From contig JANQSD010000004.1 in assembly GCA_028284225.1 (NCBI GenBank), forward strand, positions 202,869 through 266,868: 64,000 nt of DNA, given 5' to 3'. Source of the stretch: Arenicellales bacterium (GTDB lineage Bacteria; Pseudomonadota; Gammaproteobacteria; Arenicellales; JAHEKD01). This document shows, piece after piece, positions 43,456 through 53,997 of the stretch. The notes beneath the pieces were generated by a model that saw only the letters and a program-made list of their open reading frames with translations, was not told where the DNA came from and did no database searches. Position numbers and translations under genes: made by a program. How positions within the stretch are numbered: position 1 is the stretch's first letter; each line of letters begins with the position of its first letter.

Positions 43456-46365
43456 ATGTCCGATTCCAGACCCAGTTTATTTGATCTTGAAATGCACCAT
43501 GATTTTCGTCGTCGTCATATCGGTCCCGATGAAGTTGAATCCAAAGAAATGTTGGCAACCATTGGTGTAGATTCAGTTGAAGAACTGATTGATCAAACCA
43601 TCCCGGCCAATATTCGGCTGACTGAAGAAATTGACATTGATCCGCCGATGAGCGAACGCAGAACTATTTCCTATGTTCGTAAAATGAAAGACCGTAACAA
43701 AGTGTTCATATCAATGATCGGTATGGGTTATTACGGCACTGTCACCCCGAATGTGATCAAGCGAGTGGTGCTGGAAAATCCTAGCTGGTATACAGCCTAT
43801 ACGCCTTATCAGGCTGAGGTCAGTCAGGGCCGACTGGAAGTATTGCTTAACTTTCAGCAAATGATTATGGACATGACCGGCATGCAAATTGCCAATGCCT
43901 CATTGTTGGATGAAGCTACTGCAGCTGCCGAAGCAATGATCATGGCCAAGCGTGTTGCTAAAAACAAATCCAGCACATTTTTTGTTTCAGACCGTTGTCA
44001 TCCACAAACCATTGATGTGATCAAAACCCGTGCTCGAACCATGGGTATTGATGTGGTGATCGGGGATATACACACTGACCTGGATCAACAGGATTATTTT
44101 TCTGTCATTGTCCAATATCCAGATACTTGGGGTTCAGTTGATGATTTCTCAAAAATCGTTGCACATGCGCATGATAATAATGCCCTGGTTATCGTTGCCA
44201 GTGACTTACTAGCGTTGGCAATGTTGACACCTCCAGGGGAATGGGATGCTGATATTGTTGTCGGCAATTCACAACGTTTTGGCGTACCTATGGGTTATGG
44301 CGGCCCTCATGCTGCGTTTTTCGCCACCCGTGAAGCGTATAAACGTTCCGTACCTGGCCGTATTATCGGTGTCTCTGTTGATGCTCACGGCAAGCCGGCA
44401 TTACGCATGGCTTTACAGACTCGTGAACAGCATATCCGCCGGGACAAGGCAACCAGTAACATCTGTACAGCACAAGTACTGTTGGCAATTATTGCTGCAT
44501 TATATGCCTGCTACCATGGTCCTGACGGCATTAAAACTATTGCACGACGTGTGCATCGCAAGACTCGGATTGTTGCAGAAGGCCTGAAAAAACTCGGTTA
44601 TGATGTGACTAACGGTGCCCATTTCGATACCTTGTGTGTACACACACCCGGAATTGCCTGGCGGTTAGCTGCCAAGGCCCGTGAATCACGGATTAATCTA
44701 AGAGTCATAGACAGCGACTACCTGGGTATCGCGCTGGATGAAACGACTCGTCGTAAAAATATCGAAGCGTTATGGAGAGTATTTGATACCAAAGCGCTGC
44801 AGAAAGTCAGTATTACTGAGCTCGATGATATGGTACTGACATCAATTCCGGAACAGTTACAACGCAAAAGCGATTTTTTAACGCACCCGGTTTTTAACCA
44901 GTATCACTCTGAAACTGAAATGCTGCGTTATCTTAAAAAGCTGGCGGACAAAGATATAGCACTGGATAGATCAATGATTCCGTTAGGTTCATGCACCATG
45001 AAACTTAACGCAACCACAGAAATGATTCCCATCACTTTTCGAAATTTTGCCGCTATTCACCCCTTCGCACCTCTGGATCAAACTCAGGGCTATCAGCAGC
45101 TTTTTGAAGAACTGGAAAATATGTTATGCGAACTAACTGGTTTTGATCGTGTTTCACTACAGCCCAATGCAGGCTCGCAAGGTGAATATACGGGTTTACT
45201 TTGTATTCGCAAATATCACGAAGTTCGCGGCGAGGGCCATCGCCAGATTTGCTTAATTCCACAATCTTCCCACGGCACTAACCCGGCCAGCGCTGTAATG
45301 GCAGGCTTTAAAGTAGTGGTGGTTAAATCAGACGACAATGGTAATGTTGATGTTTCAGATTTAAAAGCAAAAGCTGTGGATCACAAAAATGATCTAGCAG
45401 CCTTGATGATCACCTACCCATCGACACACGGCGTGTTTGAACAGGATATTGTCGAAATCTGCCAATGTATCCATGATAACGGTGGCCAGGTTTATATGGA
45501 CGGTGCAAACCTTAATGCCATGGTTGGTTTATGCAAACCCGGGCAATTTGGCGCCGATGTAATGCATATGAACCTGCACAAAACTTTCTGCATCCCTCAT
45601 GGCGGTGGCGGCCCCGGCATGGGCCCAATCGGCGTAGGACGACACCTGGCTCCATTCTTGCCGAATCATGTGGTGGTAGAAGGTGTAAATCCAGATGCGA
45701 CACCGGGATCATCAGTCGGTGCAGTGGCGGCAGCTCCCTGGAGCTCAGCCAGTATTTTACCTATCTCCTGGGCCTATATTGCGCTTATGGGTGCAGAAGG
45801 TCTAAAGATAGCCACTCAACAAGCGATCTTAAATGCTAATTACATTGCTACGCGCCTGAACCCGCATTTCCCGGTCTTATATACTGGAAAAAATGGTCGA
45901 GTAGCCCATGAATGTATTATTGACTTGCGTGATATTAAGGATCAAACAGGCATTACGGTGGACGATGTAGCCAAGCGGTTGGTTGATTTCGGTTTCCATG
46001 CACCCACCATGTCATTTCCTGTTGTTGATACCTTGATGATTGAGCCCACCGAAAGTGAGAATAAAGCTGAGATTGACCGCTTTTGCGACGCTATGATTGA
46101 AATTCGTAGGGAAATTACTGAAGTTGAAAACGGACAGGTTGATGCAAAAAATAATGTATTAACCAATGCTCCTCATACTCAGGAATTGTTAATCGCTGAA
46201 ACTTGGGATAAACCATACAGTAAGGAAACCGCATTTTTTCCTTTACACTGGGTTAACGACTACAAATACTGGCCACCGGTTGCCAGGGTTGATAATGTTT
46301 ATGGTGACAGAAATTTAGTTTGCGCCTGCCCGCCCATGGAAGACTATATTGAGGAGGCGGCTTGA
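43456..46365 (+). CDS. gcvP: Glycine dehydrogenase (P protein), single-chain
   Basis: PLP-dependent decarboxylase of the glycine cleavage system. It is a single 969-residue polypeptide rather than the split GcvPA/GcvPB pair. The PLP lysine is in [17 protein letters not shown], and RRHIGP at the N-terminus, [11 protein letters not shown] and [17 protein letters not shown] are invariant blocks. An SD (TAGGAG) precedes the ATG. It ends the gcvTHP run. The L protein gene (lpd) is not in the window. Confidence 0.98.
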   Translation: MSDSRPSLFDLEMHHDFRRRHIGPDEVESKEMLATIGVDSVEELIDQTIPANIRLTEEIDIDPPMSERRTISYVRKMKDRNKVFISMIGMGYYGTVTPNVIKRVVLENPSWYTAYTPYQAEVSQGRLEVLLNFQQMIMDMTGMQIANASLLDEATAAAEAMIMAKRVAKNKSSTFFVSDRCHPQTIDVIKTRARTMGIDVVIGDIHTDLDQQDYFSVIVQYPDTWGSVDDFSKIVAHAHDNNALVIVASDLLALAMLTPPGEWDADIVVGNSQRFGVPMGYGGPHAAFFATREAYKRSVPGRIIGVSVDAHGKPALRMALQTREQHIRRDKATSNICTAQVLLAIIAALYACYHGPDGIKTIARRVHRKTRIVAEGLKKLGYDVTNGAHFDTLCVHTPGIAWRLAAKARESRINLRVIDSDYLGIALDETTRRKNIEALWRVFDTKALQKVSITELDDMVLTSIPEQLQRKSDFLTHPVFNQYHSETEMLRYLKKLADKDIALDRSMIPLGSCTMKLNATTEMIPITFRNFAAIHPFAPLDQTQGYQQLFEELENMLCELTGFDRVSLQPNAGSQGEYTGLLCIRKYHEVRGEGHRQICLIPQSSHGTNPASAVMAGFKVVVVKSDDNGNVDVSDLKAKAVDHKNDLAALMITYPSTHGVFEQDIVEICQCIHDNGGQVYMDGANLNAMVGLCKPGQFGADVMHMNLHKTFCIPHGGGGPGMGPIGVGRHLAPFLPNHVVVEGVNPDATPGSSVGAVAAAPWSSASILPISWAYIALMGAEGLKIATQQAILNANYIATRLNPHFPVLYTGKNGRVAHECIIDLRDIKDQTGITVDDVAKRLVDFGFHAPTMSFPVVDTLMIEPTESENKAEIDRFCDAMIEIRREITEVENGQVDAKNNVLTNAPHTQELLIAETWDKPYSKETAFFPLHWVNDYKYWPPVARVDNVYGDRNLVCACPPMEDYIEEAA

Positions 46366-46375
46366 GAGGCTTACT

Positions 46376-46540
46376 TACTGATCCCTCCCTGCCAGAGCAG
46401 GGACTTGTCCCGCATACCAGAACAGGCCTGTGCTGGACTTGATTCAGTATCCGGCACAAGTTTATTACGGGATCTCCTGAATGGCTGTTTGGTTTGCCAT
46501 GGAGGTCCCGGCATAAAGCCGGGACAAGTATTCCTGCTTT
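46376..46540. repeat. REP/BIME-like cluster between gcvP and lipA
   Basis: The roughly 240-bp gap holds several palindromes: GTCCCGGC-ATAAA-GCCGGGAC (46505-46525) is perfect, and upstream are GCAGGGACTTGTCCCGC and CTGGACTTGATTCAGTATCC. These resemble the CCGGACTTGATCCGG motifs of the tRNA-region repeat at 22040 and of 62210-62352. They may stop or stabilise the gcvTHP transcript. Confidence 0.65.
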
Positions 46541-46602
46541 TTTGGAATATACGAAGGGATATTTAACTAATACCCAAACTTATAGATTAAAATAAACAAC
46601 CA

Positions 46603-47592
46603 ATGAGTGAAGTCAAAACAAAGCGCAAACGACCCATCGAATACGGCACTAAATTCCGTGGCGAAGATAAGGTCGCCAAGATTCCGATTAAAATAGCGCC
46701 GACCACGTCTGAAACACGTTTGCGTAAACCCAACTGGATTCGGGCTCAGTTTTCGGGCACTGCTGAGGTCCAGCGCTTAAAAAAGATTCTCAGGGAAAAC
46801 AAACTGCATACTGTTTGTGAAGAAGCCAGTTGCCCCAATTTGGGTGAATGCTTCGGCCACGGTACTGCAACCTTTATGATTATGGGTGATATATGTACTC
46901 GTCGCTGCCCTTTCTGTGATGTCGGTCACGGCCGCCCTAATCCTTTAGACCAGGACGAACCCTTTAACCTGGCCAAAACGATAAAGGCCATGGGGCTTAA
47001 GTATGTGGTCATCACCTCAGTTGATCGTGATGATTTACGTGACGGCGGCGCTAATCACTTTGTTGAATGTATCAAACAGGTGCGGGAACAATCGCCTGGT
47101 ACTAAGATTGAAATACTGGTGCCTGATTTTAGGGGTAGAATGGATGTCGCGGTCGAAATTATGGATAAAGCCCCGCCAGATGTATTTAATCATAACCTGG
47201 AAACCGTGCCGCGCTTGTATCGAGCCGCCAGACCGGGATCTGATTATCATCACTCATTGAATTTACTGAAGCTATTCAAGCAAAATCATCCCGATGTCCC
47301 AACCAAATCCGGCCTGATGGTTGGTCTGGGTGAAACCAACGATGAGATCCTGGATGTCATGAAGGATATGAGAGCACATGATATTGATATGCTGACAATC
47401 GGACAATATTTACAGCCCTCACGCTTTCATTTGCCTGTGAAACGTTATGTTACTCCGCAGGAATTCGATACCTTTGCCGATCAGGGTTATCCAATGGGCT
47501 TTTCCCATATTGCCTCCGGTCCTATGGTTAGATCTTCCTATCACGCTGATTTACAAGCTAAAGAACTGGTCGAACAAAAAAAGGTCTGTTGA
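46603..47592 (+). CDS. lipA: Lipoyl synthase
   Basis: Radical-SAM enzyme that inserts two sulfurs into octanoyl-H protein and octanoyl-E2 subunits. Auxiliary cluster [12 protein letters not shown] and SAM cluster [10 protein letters not shown] are present, as are [22 protein letters not shown] and IGQYLQPS. At 329 aa it is full length. Its position after gcvTHP fits lipoylation of GcvH. Confidence 0.98.
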   Translation: MSEVKTKRKRPIEYGTKFRGEDKVAKIPIKIAPTTSETRLRKPNWIRAQFSGTAEVQRLKKILRENKLHTVCEEASCPNLGECFGHGTATFMIMGDICTRRCPFCDVGHGRPNPLDQDEPFNLAKTIKAMGLKYVVITSVDRDDLRDGGANHFVECIKQVREQSPGTKIEILVPDFRGRMDVAVEIMDKAPPDVFNHNLETVPRLYRAARPGSDYHHSLNLLKLFKQNHPDVPTKSGLMVGLGETNDEILDVMKDMRAHDIDMLTIGQYLQPSRFHLPVKRYVTPQEFDTFADQGYPMGFSHIASGPMVRSSYHADLQAKELVEQKKVC

Positions 47593-47608
47593 CCTATAAT
47601 CGCTCGTC

Positions 47609-48793
47609 ATGAGCGAAAAACCAAAAGTCTTAATCGTCGCCACGCATCCTGTGCAGTACCAGGTACCGTGGTTTCGCCATCTTGCGAGCAGCAACTACGA
47701 CTATGATTTTGAGGTGTTGTATCTGACGCTTCCTGATGCCGAGCAACAGGGAGTAGGTTTCGGGCGTTCATTCGAATGGGATATTCCATTATTAGACGGT
47801 TACAACTGGCACCAATTAGATAAAAAGTTTTTGTCGGGCGATGGCAATCTCGATAAGTTCACCTCTTTAAAACTAACAAACACCAATAAGTTACTAGCAA
47901 GCTTAAAACCTGACGCTGTGCTATTAACAGGCTGGCAAAGTCTGGCTTTATTACAAATTTTTTTGGCCTGTAATCGAATCGGTATACCCACCCTAATTCG
48001 TGGTGACAGTAACAATTTAAAACCCAGAAGACATATTACACGTTTGTTGCACAAGCTATTACTCAAACGTTACGACAAACTCCTCGCCGTCGGCCAAGCT
48101 AACAGGCGTTTTTATCTGGAAAACGGTGTTGATGAATCTGCTGTATATTTTTGCCCCCACTTTATTGATAATAAATTCTTTAGCGAACATGCCGCTATAG
48201 CCAAAAAAAATCGCACCGATCTCAGGCAAAAATGGGCTATTGCAGAGCAGGCTTTTTGTTTTTGTTATGTCGGCAAGCTTAATCCTAAAAAGCGCATCAT
48301 GGATGTCCTGCGTGCTTTTCATGCCACAGATAATGAACTAAATCATCTATTAATCGTCGGCGATGGAGCGCTCATGCAACAAGCTCAAGATTATGTTGCA
48401 ACCCACAAACTTAATGTATCGTTCACAGGTTTCTTAAATCAATCTGAAATCTGTGCAGCCTACGCTGTTTCTGATTGTTTAGTGTTGGCGTCTGATTATG
48501 ATGAAACCTGGGGGCTAGTCGTGAACGAAGCCATGGCCAGCGGTATTCCTGCCATTGTCAGTAATCGCTGTGGCTGCCATCAAGATTTAATCATCAACAA
48601 GCAAACAGGCTATGTGTTTGAATTTGCTAATCTAAAAGATATAACTGCAAAAATGAATTCAATAAGAAATTTAAATAATAAAAGCTATAACCAACTTTGC
48701 ACAAAAGCGAATTATCATGTCTTCAACAGGTATTCCATTGAAGCGGCAACCAAGGGTTTTATAGAAGCACTGAACAGTTGCTTTAAGTCTTAA
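47609..48793 (+). CDS. GT4-type glycosyltransferase
   Basis: Predicted retaining glycosyltransferase with two Rossmann domains (GT-B fold), 394 aa. The N-terminal domain begins VLIVATHPVQYQVPWF. The C-terminal donor-binding domain has FCYVGKLNPKKRIMDVLRAF and EASDYDETWGLVVNEAMASGIP-like SDYDETWGLVVNEAMASG (E-x7-E region). No sugar donor can be named. It starts 17 nt after lipA on the same strand but has no obvious functional link to it; no polysaccharide cluster adjoins. Confidence 0.85.
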   Translation: MSEKPKVLIVATHPVQYQVPWFRHLASSNYDYDFEVLYLTLPDAEQQGVGFGRSFEWDIPLLDGYNWHQLDKKFLSGDGNLDKFTSLKLTNTNKLLASLKPDAVLLTGWQSLALLQIFLACNRIGIPTLIRGDSNNLKPRRHITRLLHKLLLKRYDKLLAVGQANRRFYLENGVDESAVYFCPHFIDNKFFSEHAAIAKKNRTDLRQKWAIAEQAFCFCYVGKLNPKKRIMDVLRAFHATDNELNHLLIVGDGALMQQAQDYVATHKLNVSFTGFLNQSEICAAYAVSDCLVLASDYDETWGLVVNEAMASGIPAIVSNRCGCHQDLIINKQTGYVFEFANLKDITAKMNSIRNLNNKSYNQLCTKANYHVFNRYSIEAATKGFIEALNSCFKS

Positions 48794-48847
48794 AAAGCCA
48801 TTTTTTAAGCAATTATCAGAGGCATTTTTGCCAATAAAGCAAAAATA

Positions 48848-48871
48848 TATTGCTTGGAAAATCAAGCAATA
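48848..48871. terminator. AT-rich hairpin after the glycosyltransferase gene
   Basis: TATTGCTTG-GAAAAT-CAAGCAATA is a perfect 9-bp stem 55 bp past the stop codon. There is no long T-run after it, so termination is only suggested. Confidence 0.4.
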
Positions 48872-48928
48872 ATTTACATTTGATTTCACTAATAAGCTAT
48901 TGGTTTTACTAATTTTTTGAAGTCATAC

Positions 48929-49026
48929 TTGAGTTAAAAATCAACTCAATCTGAATCAGCTAACTGACAATATTAAGCAAATATAAGGTTAGAGATTGTA
49001 ATAATTATGCCTTTTTGTTTTATAAT
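48929..49026 (+). promoter_or_regulatory. aapJ upstream region: dyad and promoter candidate
   Basis: TTGAGTT-N7-AACTCAA (48929-48949) is a perfect 7-bp inverted repeat, an operator candidate. Downstream TTGTAA (48996-49001) and TATAAT (49021-49026) are 19 bp apart, a weak-spaced sigma70 promoter with a perfect -10. The aapJ ATG is at 49120, leaving a leader of about 85 nt with an AGGAG SD. No other gene lies in this 326-bp gap. Confidence 0.5.
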
Positions 49027-49119
49027 CTTTAGTCTTTTTTCTAGTTAGTATCAATTCACACTGATTACTAAACTCAGAAAACAGAGGAATTTTAAATTAA
49101 CTATTCAGGAGATTACTCT

Positions 49120-50142
49120 ATGAAACTGCTTAAGATAGCAGCTTACACAACTGCTCTTTTCTCATTAACTGCTATGAATGCTCAAGCAGGAACGCTTGAG
49201 GATGTTCAAGCGCGTGGGGAGTTAAACTGCGTCGTATCAACTGGAATTGCCGGTTTTGCCGCACCTAACGAAGACGGACGCTGGGAAGGCTTTGACATTG
49301 ATTTTTGTCGTGCTGTTGCAGCTGCAGTATTAGGTGATGGTGAAAAAGTAAAGTTCGTACCCGCAACAACAAAGAACAGATTCACCGTACTTAACTCCGG
49401 TGAAGGCGACATTCTATTCAGGAATACAACTGAAACCATGAGCCGTGACGCGGATCTTAAACTGACCTTCTTACCTGTTAACTATTATGATGGCCAAGGC
49501 TTTATGATTCGTAAGGAACTGGGCGTTGAGTCAGCCAAGGATTTGGACGGTGCTTCAATTTGTATTCAGACAGGTACAACTACAGAGTTAAATCTTGCCG
49601 ACTTCTTCCGTACCAACGGTATCAGCTATGAGCCGGTTGCGATTGAAACCAACGAAGAAGGTATCGCTAACTACGGCGGCAACCGTTGTGATGTTTATAC
49701 CACTGATGCTTCAGGCCTAGCCTCAACCCGTGCAGCACTGGAAGACCCTTCTGCTCATATTATTCTTCCTGAAATCATTTCTAAAGAGCCTTTAGGTGGT
49801 GCGGTTCGTCATGGCGATGATCAATGGGCCGACATCGGCAAATGGGTCGTTAACGCAATCATTGCTGCCGAAGAGTTGGGCATCACCTCTGAAAATGTCG
49901 AAGAACTGGCAGCGGCTCCACAGGAGAATCCAAACATTAATCGGCTTTTAGGCACAGAAAGTGATATGGGAGCCATGATAGGTCTTGATCCTCAGTGGGC
50001 TGTCCGTGCTATCAAAGCGGTTGGAAACTATGCAGAAATCTTTGACCGAACCATCGGTCCGGATACGGCAATCGGTCTTGAGCGTGGTCTAAACGCACAG
50101 TGGACTGACGGCGGTATTTTATACGCTGCTCCAATCCGTTAA
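49120..50142 (+). CDS. aapJ: General L-amino acid ABC transporter, substrate-binding protein
   Basis: Periplasmic binding protein for L-amino acids. A signal peptide (AAYTTALFSLTAMNAQA) is followed by TLEDVQARGELNCVV, GFDIDFCRAVAAAVLG and the ICIQTGTTTELNLADFF block characteristic of AapJ/BztA. 340 aa is the usual length. It heads the operon aapJQMP. A stable hairpin between it and aapQ probably causes higher expression of the binding protein. Confidence 0.95.
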   Translation: MKLLKIAAYTTALFSLTAMNAQAGTLEDVQARGELNCVVSTGIAGFAAPNEDGRWEGFDIDFCRAVAAAVLGDGEKVKFVPATTKNRFTVLNSGEGDILFRNTTETMSRDADLKLTFLPVNYYDGQGFMIRKELGVESAKDLDGASICIQTGTTTELNLADFFRTNGISYEPVAIETNEEGIANYGGNRCDVYTTDASGLASTRAALEDPSAHIILPEIISKEPLGGAVRHGDDQWADIGKWVVNAIIAAEELGITSENVEELAAAPQENPNINRLLGTESDMGAMIGLDPQWAVRAIKAVGNYAEIFDRTIGPDTAIGLERGLNAQWTDGGILYAAPIR

Positions 50143-50153
50143 GGATAATCGTT

Positions 50154-50183
50154 CTAGGGGCGCAACAGCGCCCCTAGCCTTTT
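50154..50183 (+). terminator. Attenuator/partial terminator between aapJ and aapQ
   Basis: CTAGGGGCGC-AACA-GCGCCCCTAG is a perfect 10-bp stem followed by CCTTTTATAG, 11 bp after the aapJ stop. Such hairpins typically stabilise or terminate the binding-protein mRNA in ABC operons. Confidence 0.75.
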
Positions 50184-50228
50184 ATAGTCATCTTGACTTT
50201 TCCATAAACCAGACACAGAGGAATAACG

Positions 50229-51422
50229 ATGAGTGAAGTCGCAGTTCAGCAGCCAAGTAGCGGCGGCATAATGCGATTATGGAATGACAAGGAATCAAGA
50301 TCCGTTATTGTGCAAATTATTGCTGTAGCTATCTTTTTTGCCTTGTTTTTCTATATGGGACGTAATGCTGTTTCAAATCTCGAAACACTGGGAAAAGATA
50401 TTAGTTTGGACTTCTTGGGCCAAACTGCAAGCTATGACATCAGTCAGCGCCTGATTGAATATGATTCACGCTCAACACATTTCAGGGCTATGCTGGTTGG
50501 TATTCTTAATACACTACTTGTTGCTTTTTGTGGAATTATCCTGGCAACAGTTTTAGGCTTTTTACTGGGCGTTTTTCGACTATCGAAAAACTGGCTAACA
50601 AACAAACTAGCGTATGTATATATTGAGTATGTGCGCAATGTTCCAGTCCTGCTCCATATTTTAATGGTCCATGGAGTGATTATTCATACTCTTCCTGTAC
50701 CTAAGAATGCCATCTCGGTCAGTGACAGTGTATTTTTAACTAACCGTGGCTTTTTTGTACCAAAACCCTTATTTGAGCCCATGTTCTGGATTGTTTTCGG
50801 GTTATTTGTTGCAGGCATACTGTTTACGATCTGGTTTCGCCGTTACGCCAAAAATGTTCAGGACTTAACCGGCAAACAATATCCGGTTTTCTGGATCAGC
50901 CTTGGTGCTATTATCGGCGTTCCGGCACTTGCATTTCTCGTCTTGGGCATGCCTATTAATTGGGATATTCCTGAACTCAAGGGTTTTAACTACAAGGGAG
51001 GGATGGTACTGCGCCCCGAATTTATCGCCTTATGGTTAGCCTTATCGCTGTATACCGCTGCCTTTATCGGTGAAATCGTTCGAGCCGGTATCACGGCTGT
51101 TAACTGGGGCCAGACTGAAGCGGCCTCTGCGCTGGGGCTTACTCGCAGTCGCACATTGAATCTTGTGGTGATACCCCAGGCATTAAGGATCATCATTCCA
51201 CCGCTAACCAGTCAATACCTGAATCTAACTAAAAATTCTTCTTTGGCCATAGCCGTTGGATATATGGATATAGTCGCAACTGTTGGTGGTGTGACGTTAA
51301 ATCAAACCGGAAGAGAAATGGAATGTATGACTATCGTTTTATTACTTTACCTGACCTTTTCATTAATCATCTCAACGTTTATGAACTGGTATAACAAACG
51401 TATTAAACTGGTCGAACGGTAG
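50229..51422 (+). CDS. aapQ: General L-amino acid ABC transporter, permease
   Basis: Inner-membrane permease subunit, 397 aa, of the HisMQ type. An early TM helix (VIVQIIAVAIFFALFFYMG) and helices around GILNTLLVAFCGIILATVLG precede the cytoplasmic EAA motif region QTEAASALGLTRSRTLNLVV. It has the extra helices of the Aap/Bzt group, so it is longer than HisQ. It is 10 bp upstream of aapM. Confidence 0.94.
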   Translation: MSEVAVQQPSSGGIMRLWNDKESRSVIVQIIAVAIFFALFFYMGRNAVSNLETLGKDISLDFLGQTASYDISQRLIEYDSRSTHFRAMLVGILNTLLVAFCGIILATVLGFLLGVFRLSKNWLTNKLAYVYIEYVRNVPVLLHILMVHGVIIHTLPVPKNAISVSDSVFLTNRGFFVPKPLFEPMFWIVFGLFVAGILFTIWFRRYAKNVQDLTGKQYPVFWISLGAIIGVPALAFLVLGMPINWDIPELKGFNYKGGMVLRPEFIALWLALSLYTAAFIGEIVRAGITAVNWGQTEAASALGLTRSRTLNLVVIPQALRIIIPPLTSQYLNLTKNSSLAIAVGYMDIVATVGGVTLNQTGREMECMTIVLLLYLTFSLIISTFMNWYNKRIKLVER

Positions 51423-51432
51423 GAGGATAATC

Positions 51433-52548
51433 ATGACAGATACAGTTCAAAACTATAAACCGGGCGAACATCCATCTTTACCTCCGCCGTCCAATACGGT
51501 TGGACCCATTGCGTGGATCAGAGAGAATCTGTTTTCGTCTCCGACAAACATTGTACTAACACTAGTATGCGCATGGCTGCTGTACAAAGTTGTTCCTGGC
51601 TCACTAAACTGGATGTTCTTTGATGCAGCATTTACCGGAGAAGACCGTAATGCCTGCAAGGCTGTCGCTGACGGTGCCTGCTGGGCCTTTATCGGTGAAC
51701 GCTTGGCGCTATTTACATACGGCTTTTACCCCGCCGAGCAACGCTGGCGAGTCAACCTTTCGTTTATCCTTTTAATCGCGGCAATCATCCCTGTTCTTTT
51801 CGACAATATTCCATTTAGAAAATACGGATTGATTTATTCAGCACTGTTCCCTTTTATTGCTGGTTGGTTACTGATTGGAGGCTTTGGTTTAGAACCTGTG
51901 CCCACCAGTGAGTTTGGCGGACTAATGTTGACATTAGTAATTGGAGTGACCGGGATAGCATTTTCATTACCGATAGGCATCCTGTTAGCATTGGGGCGTG
52001 TCTCCAATCTGCCCTTAATCAAGATGATTTGTGTCGGCTTCATTGAATTCATTCGTGGCGTACCATTAATCACATTGTTATTTATTGCTTCAACCATGTT
52101 GAGCTATTTTCTACCGCCTGGCACAAACTTCGACTTGCTGCTGCGTGTTTTGATCATGGTTACAATCTTTGCTGCAGCTTATATGGCGGAAGTTATTCGT
52201 GGTGGCTTACAAGCGATTCCTAAAGGCCAATTTGAAGGCGCTGACTCATTAGGCCTAAAGTACTGGCAAACCATGCGCCTGATCATACTCCCGCAAGCAT
52301 TAAAAATTTCCATACCTGGTATTGTTAATACTTTTATTGGTCTTTTTAAAGATACTACGCTTGTCGTAATCATTGGGTTGTTAGACCCGCTGGGCATTGG
52401 TCGAGCATCATTAGCCGATACAAAATGGACCGGGCTTTCTACAGAAGTCTATCTATTCGTAGCATTATTCTTCTTTGTCTCCTGTTTTGCGATGTCAAGA
52501 TATTCGCTATACCTGGAGAGCAAATTAGACACCGGACACAAGAGATAA
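51433..52548 (+). CDS. aapM: General L-amino acid ABC transporter, permease
   Basis: Second permease subunit, 371 aa, forming a heterodimer with AapQ. A long N-terminal segment with TMs (NIVLTLVCAWLLYKVV) leads to the HisMQ core with MAEVIRGGLQAIPKGQFEGA and LGLKYWQTMRLIILPQAL (EAA loop). It is preceded by AGGAGG and followed 12 bp later by aapP. Confidence 0.94.
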   Translation: MTDTVQNYKPGEHPSLPPPSNTVGPIAWIRENLFSSPTNIVLTLVCAWLLYKVVPGSLNWMFFDAAFTGEDRNACKAVADGACWAFIGERLALFTYGFYPAEQRWRVNLSFILLIAAIIPVLFDNIPFRKYGLIYSALFPFIAGWLLIGGFGLEPVPTSEFGGLMLTLVIGVTGIAFSLPIGILLALGRVSNLPLIKMICVGFIEFIRGVPLITLLFIASTMLSYFLPPGTNFDLLLRVLIMVTIFAAAYMAEVIRGGLQAIPKGQFEGADSLGLKYWQTMRLIILPQALKISIPGIVNTFIGLFKDTTLVVIIGLLDPLGIGRASLADTKWTGLSTEVYLFVALFFFVSCFAMSRYSLYLESKLDTGHKR

Positions 52549-52560
52549 GGAACAGACATC

Positions 52561-53346
52561 ATGACTGATCAAGCAGAAACTACCAATCAAACCTCAAATG
52601 CACCAAGTGACGAGATCGTCATTACCATCAAAAATATGCACAAATGGTATGGCGACTTCCATGTGTTGCGTGACATTAACCTGGAAGTTACACGAGGCGA
52701 AAAAATTGTAATTTGCGGGCCTTCCGGCTCAGGCAAATCAACTGTCATTCGTTGTATAAATCGTCTGGAAGAGCATCAGCAAGGCCAGATCATTGTCGAT
52801 GGAATCGAGTTGACTAACGATTTAAAAAATATCGAGCAAGTTCGCCGAGAAGTGGGAATGTGTTTCCAGCATTTCAATCTGTTCCCGCATTTAACAGTGA
52901 TGGAGAACTGTACTTTGGCTCCAATTTGGGTGCGAAAAGTTCCTAAAGCGGAAGCGGAAGCTACGGCGATGGAATATCTCGAACGCGTCAAGATTCCTGA
53001 CCAGGCAAACAAATTTCCCGGTCAACTTTCAGGCGGGCAACAGCAACGTGTTGCTATCGCCAGAAGCTTGTGCATGAAACCTAAAATCATGTTATTCGAT
53101 GAACCGACATCTGCACTTGACCCGGAGATGATCAAGGAGGTCCTGGATACCATGATCCAATTGGCTGATGAAGGCATGACCATGCTTTGCGTGACTCATG
53201 AAATGGGTTTTGCAAAAACCGTTGCCAACCGCGTCATATTCATGGATGCAGGCCAAATTATTGAAGAAAATGAACCGGAGGAATTCTTCAATAATCCGCA
53301 AAGTGATCGTACCCAATTATTCTTAAGCCAGATCTTGGCGCATTAA
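52561..53346 (+). CDS. aapP: General L-amino acid ABC transporter, ATPase
   Basis: ATP-binding subunit, 261 aa, energising AapQM. Walker [10 protein letters not shown], signature LSGGQQQR, Walker [16 protein letters not shown] and the switch histidine in LCVTHEMGF are all present. It is the last gene of aapJQMP and is followed by a strong terminator. Confidence 0.97.
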   Translation: MTDQAETTNQTSNAPSDEIVITIKNMHKWYGDFHVLRDINLEVTRGEKIVICGPSGSGKSTVIRCINRLEEHQQGQIIVDGIELTNDLKNIEQVRREVGMCFQHFNLFPHLTVMENCTLAPIWVRKVPKAEAEATAMEYLERVKIPDQANKFPGQLSGGQQQRVAIARSLCMKPKIMLFDEPTSALDPEMIKEVLDTMIQLADEGMTMLCVTHEMGFAKTVANRVIFMDAGQIIEENEPEEFFNNPQSDRTQLFLSQILAH

Positions 53347-53368
53347 CCCTTACGTGGTATTCACACAC

Positions 53369-53396
53369 AAAACCCGGCTTTTTAGCCGGGTTTTTA
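53369..53396 (+). terminator. Rho-independent terminator of aapJQMP
   Basis: AAACCCGGCT-TTTT-AGCCGGGTTT forms a strong stem followed by TTTAATTA, 23 bp after the aapP stop. Confidence 0.92.
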
Positions 53397-53570
53397 ATTA
53401 GCCGCTTATTACTTTGTGCTGTATAAAAGCACGATATCCTTACTACTATTATTTATAAAAGTATTTACGGTTTTTCTCCTGATTTAGTTTGAATAAGTGA
53501 ATTGAGTATTGGTTTAATTAGGCTCATATAGTTTTAGTTAAGCTCATTAATTGCAAATATATCTTTTCTG

Positions 53571-53843
53571 CTAAAAATTAACCGGCCTTTCAACATCTAT
53601 ATCATTATCTACGCTCTGAACAGTGAATCCGACTCCAGCCGGAATCATAACTTCTATATAATTTGGCATTGCTGTCAAAGCCGCACATGAACCGGCTCCT
53701 AGAACAGCATCTGGATTGCCAGTTTGGTAAACGACAAATGTCGCTGCACCAAACGGATGACGTCTACGTACACGAATACTGCTATTTCGTGTTGGGCCTG
53801 GAAAAATTATGTGAGCTTGGCCATGTACAATTGTGTGTGGCAT
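53571..53843 (-). CDS. Small hypothetical protein downstream of the subtilase
   Basis: 90 residues, no family recognised. It starts MPHTIVHGQAHIIFPGPTRN, has a basic patch (SSIRVRRRHPFG), and is otherwise rich in beta-prone residues (ATFVVYQTG, YIEVMIPAGVGFTVQSV), ending DIDVERPVNF. There is no signal peptide. A good SD (AGGAG) precedes the ATG. It follows the subtilase and glycine-zipper repeat genes on the same strand, 154 bp after the protease gene, so it may belong to the same unit. Confidence 0.65.
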   Translation of the reverse strand: MPHTIVHGQAHIIFPGPTRNSSIRVRRRHPFGAATFVVYQTGNPDAVLGAGSCAALTAMPNYIEVMIPAGVGFTVQSVDNDIDVERPVNF

Positions 53844-53997
53844 GTTTTTATCTCCTAAAAAATATAAATTATTGGGAACGTTTATCGTGATTAATCAATG
53901 AGCTGATCTTTGAATTAAAGAATTAACTTTCGCTCAAAGACACTTCAATGCTAATTTCATATCGATGAAGTCATCTGTGTTAGGTTGAATCGCTGTT

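Noticed and set aside
44246-44587. 113-aa frame inside gcvP in another frame
   Set aside because: Overlaps a strongly conserved coding region; no independent support.
53347-53570. Additional gene between aapP and the 90-aa gene
   Set aside because: The gap holds the aap terminator and AT-rich DNA; no frame with an SD.
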